A DNA stretch of 15,000 nucleotides, from NCBI GenBank assembly GCA_030674185.1, contig JAPXFY010000022.1:4464391-4479390 (forward strand), written 5' to 3'. Position numbers and translations under genes: made by a program. Of this stretch, positions 8,048 through 15,000 are shown piece by piece; position 1 is the first letter of the stretch; every line of letters starts with the position of its first letter. The stretch is from Monoplex corrugatus (lineage: Eukaryota; Mollusca; Gastropoda; Littorinimorpha; Ranellidae). Under the pieces are notes generated by a model. That model did no database searches and was not told the origin of the DNA. It saw nothing but the letters and a program-made list of their open reading frames with translations.

Positions 8048-9304
8048 CTGGTGACACAGAAACAAAAATTATCACAAAAATAGCAGGAAACTCTGGAGAG
8101 CAGGAGCTCCTCAGAAAAACAGACCCCTTCAAGCAATTGTTTAGACGTTGACCATTTCTTCTCTTTCTTTCTTTTCTTTCTTTCTTTCTTTTTTTCTTTC
8201 TTTCTTCCTTTCTTTCTTCCTTTCGTGTTTTTTTTCTTGTTCATCACCACGAAAACTTGTTCGGGTTTGTTATCACACTTATTATCAAAATAAGCTCAAA
8301 GCTCTTCACCTTTACACAGACCATCACAAGCAACATTAGAGAATAACAACAAGAATCACAACAAAAACAACTAACAATGACAAGAACAAACAACAAACTA
8401 CCCCCCCCCCCCTCTCCAACCCCCAAACTGAGAGGGTCAAGCATTTCAAACGATCTTCCTTTTTTTTTTAGATTTCTTTAATGGAAAATCCTGATTATGT
8501 ACTTCTGAAGACTAATCAGAGAAAATAAAATAATAAAATCAGACCTGTAGCGTGGACAATGGTAGGCTGTTACAATAATAAAAACAGACTTTTGATATTC
8601 ACAAAAGATCCTGAGACAGTGCTGTGTATCCAGCTTCCTCCAAAAATGTGATTTTAGGTCCTTTTACTGGTATGTGTGACCTTGACCTTAAAATGTGATT
8701 TGAGGTCCTTTCTCTGGTCTGTGTCACCTTGACCTTAAACGTGTTTGAAGGTCCTTTTTATGGTCTGTGTGACCATGACCTTAAAATGTGATTTATATCT
8801 TTTTTCTGGTCTGTGTGACCTTGACCTTAAATGTGATTTTAGGTCCTTTTTCTGGTCTGGAAGAATGTTGACGCTTCCATGTACAGCAAAGAAAACAAAC
8901 GAGACAGTCCTGATGGAGGCAGACACAAGAAGATCATCCATAAGGAAAAGAAGGCAACATGTATAGGCCATTTTATGAGGAAAGGGAAATTAGAGCACCT
9001 GGTCACAACAGGAAAGCTGGAGGGAAAGACAGCACTGGGTAGACCCAGGGAAAAAATATTGGACGGACTTGCAGAGTGGCTGAGGACAGACAGGGTGGAA
9101 GATGTGCTTGCGGCAACAAGGGATAGATACATATGGAGGGACATAATTGCCAATGCCATGATGATGATGATGATGATTCATTTGAATGAGGATTATTGAA
9201 TTGAACTGAGCTGATTCGAAATTTATTAAACATGCACAACGAAAACTAAACACACAAATAAACAAAAAGGAAAACACAAACAAACCACAAACAACAGCAG
9301 TAGC

Positions 9305-9335
<31 letters not shown>

Positions 9336-10084
9336 GCAACAACAAAATAAAATTTTTGTAGAAAAAAAAATCTTTCGCCAACGTACCTTTATTGCAGAAA
9401 AGTCCTTTGCGAAGTGCATGAGACGCAAAGCCCTCAACAAGGACAAGGACATGAAAACTAAAAACATCTGCAGCTCCTTTTGAGATGAAATTTTGTTCTG
9501 GGCCACCCAGCCCTCCTCCACAATCCAAAACACCACAAAATGAACCAACAGAAATACGTCCAAACAGTTCTTGAAGTCCTTGAAGAAAGCTGACTTCTTG
9601 GGACAAACCACAAACCGAATGAAGCACTCAACGGCGAAGAAACAGTTAATGCAGATTTCCAAGTTCATCATCCAGGGCACAGGCTGAGTCATCAAAAGCC
9701 GATAACAAGGCTGACAGATGTCATCCTGAGCTACAGTGATGTTGGCTGGTTTCTCAGAGCTTAGTACCTCGTAGGTAGCTGAGTACCTGGGATTAACCTC
9801 TCTGAATGGGGAAGTTGATTTGAGAACCAAGTTCAGCACAGACATTAGGACCACACTGTAGTAGAAGACATTCCACACCTGAAACCACAATCATAAAACA
9901 CCACTCTTAGATTTCTACAGTTTGTAAAACATTTCACTCTGAATACGAAACATTTTCAAGTGTAAGTGAAAAACGGTACATGCGCATGAATGTTTCACTG
10001 GGACGCTGGAAAAGAGCAGGAGAGAGAGAAGTGGGGGGGGGGGGGGAGACAGAGACAGGGACTGAGACAGACAGATAGACAGCA

Positions 10085-10140
<56 letters not shown>

Positions 10141-10242
10141 AGAGACAGACTGAGAGAGAGAAAGAAAGAGTAAGAGAAAGAGAGACAGAGAGACAGAGAG
10201 AGAGAGAGAAAGAGAGAGAGAGACAAACAGATGGAGAGACAG

Positions 10243-10273
<31 letters not shown>

Positions 10274-10796
10274 AGCAGAGACAGAGACAGAGACAGAGAG
10301 ACAGAGAGAGGTCTGAGTTACTTGTTTATAATTTCCGACTTACCCTGGCAAGTCTGGAATAATTTGTGAATTCCATAGTCAGCCAAATCTTGGTCCTCAG
10401 AGATTTAGTCTCCTCTTTCTCAGCCTCTTCCCTCAATGGTTCGTCCAGAGACCGGGCAATTTCTTTTGCGATGGCAGCATCATATTTTTCATTTTCAAAC
10501 TTCTTCCAACAGCACCAAGGTATCATTTCCACTGGAATTCTCCAGAATTTCAGTTCTCTTTCTGCAACCACTGGACACATGTTACTGGGAAGGTGAATCT
10601 CCCCTGTTCGATAAAAATCCAAAACATTGTTCACAATCTCAGGATTTCTGTCGAATGCCAGTTCCAGCATTTTTCCATATTGTAGTTGGTTTTTCTTCAC
10701 CAGATTTCCCAACAACGTGTCGGGGTAAGTTTCTAACGTTTCTTTCGTTGTCATGAAACGTTTTCCACCAACGTTGAGTGATACGGACAATTCCAT
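7592..10796 (-). CDS. Voltage-gated potassium channel alpha subunit (Kv, T1 domain Kv3/Shaw-like), 3 exons
   Basis: Joining 10796-10344, 9878-9387 and 8047-7592 on the minus strand gives 1401 nt, 466 residues plus stop, with both introns in phase 0. The start is supported by ACCATGG context and by the T1 fold starting at once (MELSVSLNVGGKRF). Domains: tetramerisation T1 at 5-100 with zinc motif H68-X5-C74-X20-C95-C96, as in non-Shaker Kv channels; S1 about 152-171; S2 222-242 with E225, F232 and E235; S3 about 253-271 with D258; S4 about 290-311; S5 about 327-348; pore 358-380 with TMTTVGYGD; S6 about 388-410; acidic tail. The protein would form a tetrameric K+ pore in the plasma membrane. 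Oddities are an S4 with few arginines and an S6 reading ALPVAV instead of PXP. It could be a modulatory (electrically silent) subunit. The Kv3 affinity rests on the T1 pattern (PWCCW) and is uncertain. Confidence 0.93.
8157..8226. repeat. TTTC microsatellite in Kv intron 2
   Basis: A 70-bp CTTT/TTCC pyrimidine tract on the plus strand (purine-rich on the transcribed sense strand) lies about 110 bp upstream of the exon 3 acceptor. A run of 12 C follows at 8401-8412. No coding content. Confidence 0.9.
8644..8860. repeat. 46-47 bp minisatellite bearing nuclear-receptor-type half sites
   Basis: About 4.7 degenerate copies of a unit of the form GTGATTTTAGGTCCTTTTTC-TGGTCTGTGTGACCTTGACC-TTAAA. The TGACCTTGACCTTA block starts at 8677 and 8816 in perfect form. 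At 8724 and 8770 one base differs (TCACCTTGACC and TGACCATGACC). Read on the minus strand the block is TAAGGTCAAGGTCA, two AGGTCA half sites in direct repeat with no spacer, containing TCAAGGTCA, the known NR5A/ERR-type monomer site. The array is inside intron 2 and ends where the RTE-like fragment begins. Regulatory function is only a possibility, since similar repeats may simply be common in the genome. Confidence 0.8.
8866..9176 (+). mobile_element. 5'-truncated RTE-like LINE 3' end in Kv intron 2, antisense to the gene
   Basis: Plus-strand phrases TAKKTNETVLMEADTRRSSI, then after a small deletion near 8945 IGHFMRKGKLEHLVTTGKLE, GRPREKILDGLAEWLR and IIANAM, end in an ATG repeat (9158-9176). 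It is the same family and the same 3' end as the fragment at 5630-5966, with roughly 85% similarity by eye. Relative to that copy it lacks about 11 bp near 8945, so the frame is broken. No target-site duplication is evident. It lies antisense within the intron and should be removed by splicing. Confidence 0.8.
9290..9344. repeat. CAA microsatellite next to the exon 2 donor
   Basis: Plus-strand CAA units (GTT on the transcribed sense strand) lie about 45 bp inside intron 2 from its 5' splice site. The apparent continuation of the exon 2 frame into a poly-cysteine or poly-leucine stretch here is intron read-through, not protein. Confidence 0.9.
9387..9878 (-). other. Kv gene exon 2: S1 to S4
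   Basis: The acceptor GTGGTTTCAG precedes 9878 and the donor AAG|GTACGT follows 9387, so the exon is 492 nt in phase 0. It encodes residues 152-315: S1 (VWNVFYYSVVLMSVLNLVL), an extracellular S1-S2 loop with a possible N-glycosylation site NIT at 197-199 and cysteines C206 and C209, S2, S3, and S4 ending LLRALRLMHFAKDFSAIK. The next exon continues with VLWLSTKAS, as expected for the S4-S5 linker. Intron 1 (10343-9879, 465 bp) separates it from exon 1. Confidence 0.92.
10018..10312. repeat. GA/GACA purine-rich tract filling Kv intron 1
   Basis: About 295 bp of GA, GACA and a G run (about 10033-10046) on the plus strand, hence CT-rich on the transcribed sense strand. It begins only about 30 bp after the exon 1 donor and occupies most of the 465-bp intron. 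Long CT-rich intronic RNA can bind polypyrimidine-tract proteins, so an effect on splicing is conceivable but unproven. Confidence 0.9.
10344..10796 (-). other. Kv gene exon 1: start codon and T1 domain
   Basis: The ATG at 10796-10794 sits in a strong context (ACCATGG). The exon runs 453 nt to the donor AGG|GTAAGT at 10344/10343, phase 0, giving residues 1-151. NVGGKRF, YPDTLLGN, FDRNPEIVNNVLDFYRTGEI and the zinc motif mark the T1 tetramerisation domain. A charged linker with E/K-rich residues 117-131 leads to S1. The frame stays open upstream to about 10913, but that part shows no T1 similarity and is likely 5' UTR. Confidence 0.92.
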
Positions 10797-10933
10797 GGTT
10801 GTCTCCCTTCCCTGTCGTTTGTCGATTTCGCAATGAGCTCTGGCCCAGCTCTGAAACTGGTCGTCTATTGTGATTTGAGAGTCATGAAAAATAGATAAGA
10901 GCAATAAAATCAAGCCATGTTATCGGCCTGCCT
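10797..10933 (-). promoter_or_regulatory. Kv gene 5' flank / presumed 5' UTR
   Basis: Only about 137 bp separate the start codon from the 3' tail of an upstream retrotransposon in the same orientation. The minus strand contains a pyrimidine-rich stretch ending AATCACAATAG near 10868-10867, which could be a splice acceptor for an upstream non-coding exon. Otherwise the promoter must lie within or beyond the retrotransposon. I see no TATA box that I would defend. Confidence 0.35.
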
Positions 10934-10964
10934 GTTATAATAATAACAATTACAATATTTATAT

Positions 10965-10999
10965 AGCGCAAAATCTTGATAAAATCAAATCTAAGCGCT
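10965..10999 (-). other. LINE 3'-terminal hairpin
   Basis: AGCGC at 10965-10969 pairs with GCGCT at 10995-10999 around a 25-nt loop that has its own TTGAT/ATCAA stem. On the minus strand it is followed by TATATAAAT, like the two stems at 1667-1701 and 1892-1923. Confidence 0.6.
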
Positions 11000-11005
11000 G
11001 AAGCA

Positions 11006-11053
11006 GACACACACGCACGCACGCACGCACGCACGCACGCACACACACGCACG

Positions 11054-11106
<53 letters not shown>
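11006..11106. repeat. CA/CACG microsatellite in a LINE 3' UTR
   Basis: CACG tetranucleotides pass into pure CA. It lies between the LINE hairpin and the LINE stop codon, the same position as the CA tract at 1932-2051 in the related element. Confidence 0.9.
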
Positions 11107-11107
<1 letters not shown>

Positions 11108-11240
11108 TGGCTATAAATGGGGAGAAAGAATAAAAGCAATAAAAGCAAGAATAAAAGCAATGGAAAATTATAGAGAGCATAGCATATACAATTATATATT
11201 ATAACCATGTGATTTCCCTCCGAGCGGAGACAGGCTGCAG

Positions 11241-11266
11241 AGGGGGGGGGGGGGGGGAGGGGGGGT
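11241..11266. repeat. Poly-G run with one interruption
   Basis: Two long G runs separated by an A lie in the 3' untranslated region of the LINE just after its stop codon (about 11284). Run length is sequencing-sensitive, and the sequence could form a G-quadruplex on the plus strand. Confidence 0.85.
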
Positions 11267-11283
11267 TGAGTGAGGTTAGGATT

Positions 11284-12352
11284 TTATGCGGAGGAGAAAA
11301 GGTGCGTTTTGAGAGCGGACTTGAAGGAGACAAAAGTAGGAGTTGCTGACGGACTGAGAGAGGAAGTTTGTTCCAGGAGAGTGGACCAGAAACAGAGAAG
11401 GCTCGTGGACCATAGGTATTGAACTTAGTGCGTGGAAAGCAAAAATTCAGAGGATCGGAGGCAGAGCGGAGGGTACGTGAGGGAACATAGATCTCAAGTA
11501 GGCTTGACAGGTAATCGGGGGCTGCGTTATTGAGGCTTTTGTAGCACATGGTGTCGTTTGTACTGTATGCGCTTTGATACAGGGAGCCAGTGAAGTTGTG
11601 CCAGGAGAGGAGATATGTGGTCAGCTTTTTTCTTTTTGAGTACAAGGCGTGCAGCATTGTTTTGAATGCGCTGTAGGATGTGAATGGTGGAGGCAGGAAG
11701 ACCAGACAGGAGTGAATTGCAATAGTCAATGCGAGACATTATGAAGGAGAGAACGAGTTTTGCAGTTGTTTCGACAGAGAGATACTTCCTGATCAGCCTT
11801 ATACGATGGAGATGATAGTAGCAAGATCTGGCAGTTTGAGAAAGAAAGTTGTTCATGGAGAGGGTTAGAGTCAAGGCAGACACCAAGGTTTTTAGCTGAA
11901 TCAGAAATTGGGACTGATGTGTTACATAATGGGAGAGAAAGAGGAGGCAGCTGAGAAAGTTTCTGACGGGTGCCAATGAGGATAGCTTCTGTCTTGTCGT
12001 CATTAAGCTGAAGTTTGTTGAACGTCATCCAGTTCTTAATGTCCGAGTAACACTCAGTGGTGCGAGTCAACAGGCGCTGTATATTATCAGGTGAGTCACT
12101 GTCTTGAAGTTGGGTGTCATCAGCATAGAAGTGGTGTTTTATAGAGTGGGAGTTGATGATGGTGGTCAGGGGGGAGGTGTAAAGAGTGAAAAGAACAGGG
12201 CCAAGGACAGATCCTTGTGGAACACCACAGGTCATGTATGCAGGTTGAGAGTAAGTGCCATTGATGAGAACAGTTTGTTTTCTGTTTGATAAATACGAAG
12301 TGAAAAAGGAGAGAGCAATGTCAGAGATGCCAAAAGTATGATGAAGTCTAGA
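11284..12352 (-). pseudogene. RT-domain remnant of the LINE, three frameshifts
   Basis: The first frame (12352 to about 11868) contains CGVPQGSVLGPVLFTLYTSP, HFYADDTQ and LQLNDDKTE. A 1-bp insertion near 11867 (GGGTTAGAG versus GGGTAGAG in the sister copy) moves to the frame with RSCYYHLHRI, SRIDYCNSLLSGL and RIQNNAARLV. A 2-bp deletion near 11556 (GTCGTTTG versus GTCTAGTTTG) moves to the frame with GPRAFSVSGPLSWNKLP. A further shift near 11350 reaches the expected C-terminus FVSFKSALKTHLFSSA and a stop at 11284. The sister copy at 1-1635 lacks the first two lesions, which pinpoints them as damage in this copy. Confidence 0.85.
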
Positions 12353-12882
12353 GGTTCAATCAGAGGTGATCCTATTTTGTTTATTTCCAACACTGAAAAC
12401 AAGAACATGAATTTCAACATAATACTGTGCTGAGATATATTTGGCTGTACATCAGACTGCCTGTAGGCCACTGCATGCTCTCTGTATAGGATTTAAAGTC
12501 TCTTACTAAGAAAACTGTTTTGGGTGCTGGAAGATCTTCTGCTTTGTTCACTTGTTTTGTTTTGTATCGCTTCGCTTTGTTTTGTTCTGGCTGTTTTTTT
12601 GTGTGGTTTTTGTTTGTTTGTTCTTGTTTGTTTGTTTTGCTGGTTCCAACACAGACCTCTCTCCTGATTCTTTGATTCTATCCAGCTCGAAAGTTTGATC
12701 AAAATTCTTCCCCTGAACAGCCGTTGGTCCCTAGTCCCATGTTGGAAGTAAACTTTGGACTTCATGAATCAAATATGCGGAAAACACAGTCACCACACCA
12801 AATCCTTTTGCCCATGGGAATCCACAAAACGCAATGTTACACAGATAGTTCAACAAATATGTCAATATTTTTGGCAAACATA
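12353..12882. other. Unassigned sequence with TTTG-rich low complexity
   Basis: No convincing coding or element signal. Positions 12535-12640 are a degenerate TTTG/TTTTG tract (CAAAA on the other strand). The flanks look like ordinary single-copy or unrecognised repeat DNA. Reading frames here are short and compositionally driven. Confidence 0.6.
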
Positions 12883-12883
12883 C

Positions 12884-12942
<59 letters not shown>

Positions 12943-13360
12943 GAGAGAGACAGACAGACAAAGAGAGACAGAGAGAGACAGAGAGAGACATAGACAGAGA
13001 CAGAGAGACAGAGACAGAGAGACAGAGACAAAGAGACAGAGATAGAGACAGAGAAAGAGACACAGAGAGAGACAGAGATAGAGACAGATACAGGCAAACA
13101 AATAGCAGACAGAGAGAGAAAGAGACAGAGACAGAGACAGACAGACAGAAAAAGGAAGAGAGAGAGAAAGTGAGAGAGAGAGAGACAGAGAGACAGAGAG
13201 ACAGAGACAGAGAGACAAAGACAGAGAGACAGACGGAGAGAGACAGAGAAAGAGAGACAGAGAAAGAGAGAAAGAGGGAGAGACAGAGATAGAGAAAGAT
13301 ACATGCAGATAATAGCAGACAGAGAGAGACAAAGACAGACAGACAGACAGAGACAGAGAA

Positions 13361-13431
<71 letters not shown>

Positions 13432-13493
13432 AAGGAGAGACAGACAGACAGACAGACAGTCAGCCAGCCAGCCAGACAGACAGACAGAGAGAG

Positions 13494-13546
<53 letters not shown>

Positions 13547-13925
13547 GAGTGGAAGGAGACAGACAGAGACAGATAGAATGAGACAGAGCGCAGAGAGAGA
13601 GAAGAGAGAAAGAGAGAGAGAGAGAGACAGAGACAGAGCAGAGAGAGAGAGAGAGAGAACAGAGAAGAAAGAGAGAGAGAGCAGAGAGAGAGAGACGAGC
13701 AGAGACAGGGAAAGAAAGAGAGAGAGAGAACGAGAGAGAGAGAGAGAGAACAGAGAAGAGACAGAGAGAGACAGAAGAGAAGAGAGAGAGAAGAGAAGAG
13801 GAAGAGAGAGAGAGAGAGGAGGAGAGGAGAGAGAGAGAGAGAGAGAAGAGGAGAGAGAGAGAGAGAGGAGAGAGAGAGTCAAAAAGATGAACGAAGAGAA
13901 GGAGCGTGAGATTGAAAATAGATGA
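12883..13925. repeat. About 1-kb GA/GACA purine-rich tract
   Basis: More than 1000 bp are built of GA, GACA, GAAA and GAGG units on the plus strand, with scattered C and T, mostly as CAGA or ATAG. Two internal blocks resemble each other: the TACAGGCAAACAAATAGCAG phrase near 13090 and TACATGCAGATAATAGCAG near 13300, suggesting segmental duplication inside the tract. The Ser/Leu-rich and Arg/Glu-rich open frames on both strands are repeat artefacts. Assembly across it may be unreliable. Confidence 0.95.
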
Positions 13926-14041
13926 AAAATGAATTGAAAAAAATAAATATTAAAAACAATAATGAAAAATAACATAAATCAGTGGATGTGTTTCGTGCAT
14001 GGCTCTCCTTTTTAATTTAGCGCTCAAATAAATAGTCATGA

Positions 14042-14042
<1 letters not shown>

Positions 14043-14075
<33 letters not shown>

Positions 14076-14076
14076 A

Positions 14077-14124
<48 letters not shown>

Positions 14125-14135
14125 TGTGTGTGTGT
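14043..14135. repeat. GT/CA microsatellite
   Basis: About 93 bp of GT units with a GCACGCACGT interruption near 14073-14082. It is preceded by 115 bp of A-rich DNA without features. Confidence 0.95.
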
Positions 14136-14140
14136 ACGTG

Positions 14141-14510
14141 CTTATCCATATCTACGTGTGCATGCGTGTTTGAGTGTTCAAATAGCCATTGCTTACGCAT
14201 CCAAATTACCCAAGTTCAATATGCAAAGTCTCCCGTTGACTGACACTATGGTTACCGTAATAAACTGGAATTAATTTTGCTTTCATGTAGATTTGGAAAA
14301 AAAGGTATGGCACAATACTTACAGCTAAAGAGAGGTTTGAAGTTTAACAGGAAAAAATCACAAAGATAAGTGGAATTTTAGTGCACTGTTACAGTGCATG
14401 TCAGTGATATCGTCACCCCCTTCCTCTTTTTCAATTACTACGTTAGCAGTAAAAAGTCGATTTTTCACTACTTTCGTATTCGTAATTATATAAGTAAAGG
14501 ACAGTTACTG
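14141..14510. other. AT-rich non-coding stretch with two palindromes
   Basis: No gene seen. It holds perfect palindromes at 14382-14398 and 14499-14513 (listed separately). The rest is AT-rich, with no recognisable domain in short frames of either strand. Confidence 0.5.
14382..14398. repeat. 17-bp perfect palindrome around a central T
   Basis: TGCACTGT-T-ACAGTGCA. Arms of 8 bp pair exactly. It shares its centre (GTTAC) and arm logic with the palindrome at 14499-14513. Confidence 0.8.
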
Positions 14511-14513
14511 TCC
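14499..14513. repeat. 15-bp perfect palindrome around a central T
   Basis: GGACAGT-T-ACTGTCC. Arms of 7 bp pair exactly. It ends directly at the start of the RTE-like remnant at about 14511. Confidence 0.8.
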
Positions 14514-14558
14514 ATGGTCGCCAACGCCAGCGGCAGGGCACCTGATGATGATGATGAT
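14511..14558 (+). mobile_element. Tiny RTE-like 3' remnant with GAT tail
   Basis: GTCGCCAACGCCA, then GCGGCAGGGCACC, then TGATGATGATGATGAT match the last 30 coding bases and tail of the fragment at 5630-5966 (read on its minus strand), with a single-base deletion. Only about 48 bp of the element remain, an extreme 5' truncation. A five-unit GAT run at 14978-14992 after AATGC may be another such relic but is too short to claim. Confidence 0.7.
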
Positions 14559-14671
14559 TTGATCTTGTTACATGGCCATACCAATGTAGTTTCATTTTCT
14601 TCATTGAAGTCAGCAGATCATCATTTTATCCAGTGTGTTATTTGATGGTTTGGCGTACTTCTCCATCGGTC

Positions 14672-14745
14672 AGATATGGTCAGTGCACCTGGCGTTTAGT
14701 ATCTTGTGATACGCCTCATTTCCATGGCGTGGGTTCGTCTCTCCA
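14672..14745 (+). mobile_element. Possible tRNA-derived SINE head
   Basis: TGGTCAGTGC at 14677-14686 resembles a Pol III A box, and GGGTTCGTCTC at 14731-14741 resembles a B box. CGCCTC and CATGG lie between them, as in many tRNA-derived SINE heads (GCCTC..ATGG..GGGTTCG). The T-stem does not pair well, and I see no clear body or tail, so this is a weak call. Confidence 0.3.
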
Positions 14746-15000
14746 AACCTGCCATAAGAGTTAATGCCTCGCTTATGCATACTGGAAATTGGAATGTGCT
14801 GGTCCACGCATAGAGTCTGATCTTTTGCTTTATGGAGACTTTTATTTATCATTGCACTCAGGGAGGTTACCTTTGTGCTCACCTTTTTTTTCTTCTTTTT
14901 TGTTTGTTTTTTTGGTTGTCCCATTTTCTACGTCACCTTAATGGCCAGAGAAGCTGTCATAGTTTTTTTTACAATGCGATGATGATGATGATTCGATGAG
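14746..15000. other. Non-coding right end
   Basis: Contains a T/C-rich run at 14884-14912 and a GAT run at 14978-14992. The minus frame at 14924-14670 gives 84 residues starting with a lysine-rich run made by the T tract. It has no recognisable domain and overlaps the possible SINE, so I do not call it a gene. Confidence 0.4.

Larger units (their letters stand above)
10934..12352 (-). mobile_element. 5'-truncated CR1/L2-like LINE, sister copy of the element at 1-1635
   Basis: On the minus strand the copy starts abruptly at 12352 and ends at a short TAA/TTA tail near 10934. Positions 11360-12352 align base for base with 1-993, with about 25-30 differences by eye (around 97% identity). The 3' untranslated part holds a G run (11241-11266), a CA/CACG microsatellite (11006-11106) and the terminal hairpin at 10965-10999. 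Its 3' tail lies about 140 bp upstream of the Kv start codon, in the same orientation. No target-site duplication is obvious. Confidence 0.85.

Noticed and set aside
9246..9386. Continuation of exon 2 into a poly-cysteine stretch
   Set aside because: A strong donor (AAG|GTACGT) precedes it and the next exon continues the channel fold; the stretch is the CAA repeat read antisense.
10797..10913. N-terminal extension of the Kv protein upstream of 10796
   Set aside because: The frame stays open but shows no T1 similarity. The ATG at 10796 has a strong initiation context and leads straight into the T1 domain.
12837..13975. Long Ser/Leu-rich and Arg/Glu-rich open frames on both strands
   Set aside because: They are translations of the GA/GACA repeat, which lacks stops in most frames; no codon or domain signal.
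14670..14924. 84-residue minus-strand frame starting with a lysine-rich run
   Set aside because: The start lies in a T-rich tract, there is no recognisable domain, and it overlaps a possible SINE head.

Overview
The window is nuclear DNA of an invertebrate animal. Evidence is a three-exon voltage-gated K+ channel gene with canonical GT..AG introns, several families of non-LTR retrotransposons, and very dense microsatellites. The repeat style (CR1/L2-like and RTE-like LINE ends, TGACCTTGACCTT-type tandem repeats, long CA and GA tracts) suggests a marine lophotrochozoan, probably a mollusc. That assignment is inference, not proof.

Layout. Positions 1-6475 are a nest of retrotransposons. A CR1/L2-like LINE on the minus strand is split in two (5' part about 5037-5484, 3' part 1-1635). 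A second, nearly complete LINE (1855 to about 5036) and a third LINE 3' end (1636-1850) sit between the halves. Next to it, an RTE-like pseudogene on the plus strand (about 5545-6475) is interrupted by an antisense, 5'-truncated RTE-like copy (5630-5966) flanked by an exact 11-bp target-site duplication. Positions 6517-6772 are simple repeats, followed by a very regular 23-copy, 29-bp minisatellite (6823-7489).

The only host gene I can support is a complete Kv channel alpha subunit on the minus strand (ATG at 10796, stop at 7592). It has 466 residues in three exons, with both introns in phase 0. It has a Kv3/Shaw-like T1 domain with a perfect HX5CX20CC zinc motif and an intact TVGYGD filter. 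Its voltage sensor is depleted in arginine, and the S6 PXP motif has lost its second proline. Intron 2 carries a 46-47 bp minisatellite bearing nuclear-receptor-type half sites and a plus-strand RTE-like 3' fragment.

Upstream of the gene, a 5'-truncated CR1/L2-like copy (10934-12352) lies in the same orientation, ending about 140 bp before the start codon. It is about 97% identical by eye to the copy at the window's left edge, so the channel gene lies between two long direct repeats. The rest (12353-15000) holds unassigned low-complexity DNA, a roughly 1-kb purine-rich GA/GACA tract, a GT tract, two similar palindromes, a tiny RTE-like 3' remnant and a possible tRNA-derived SINE. I saw no tRNA, rRNA, CRISPR array or bacterial-type operon.
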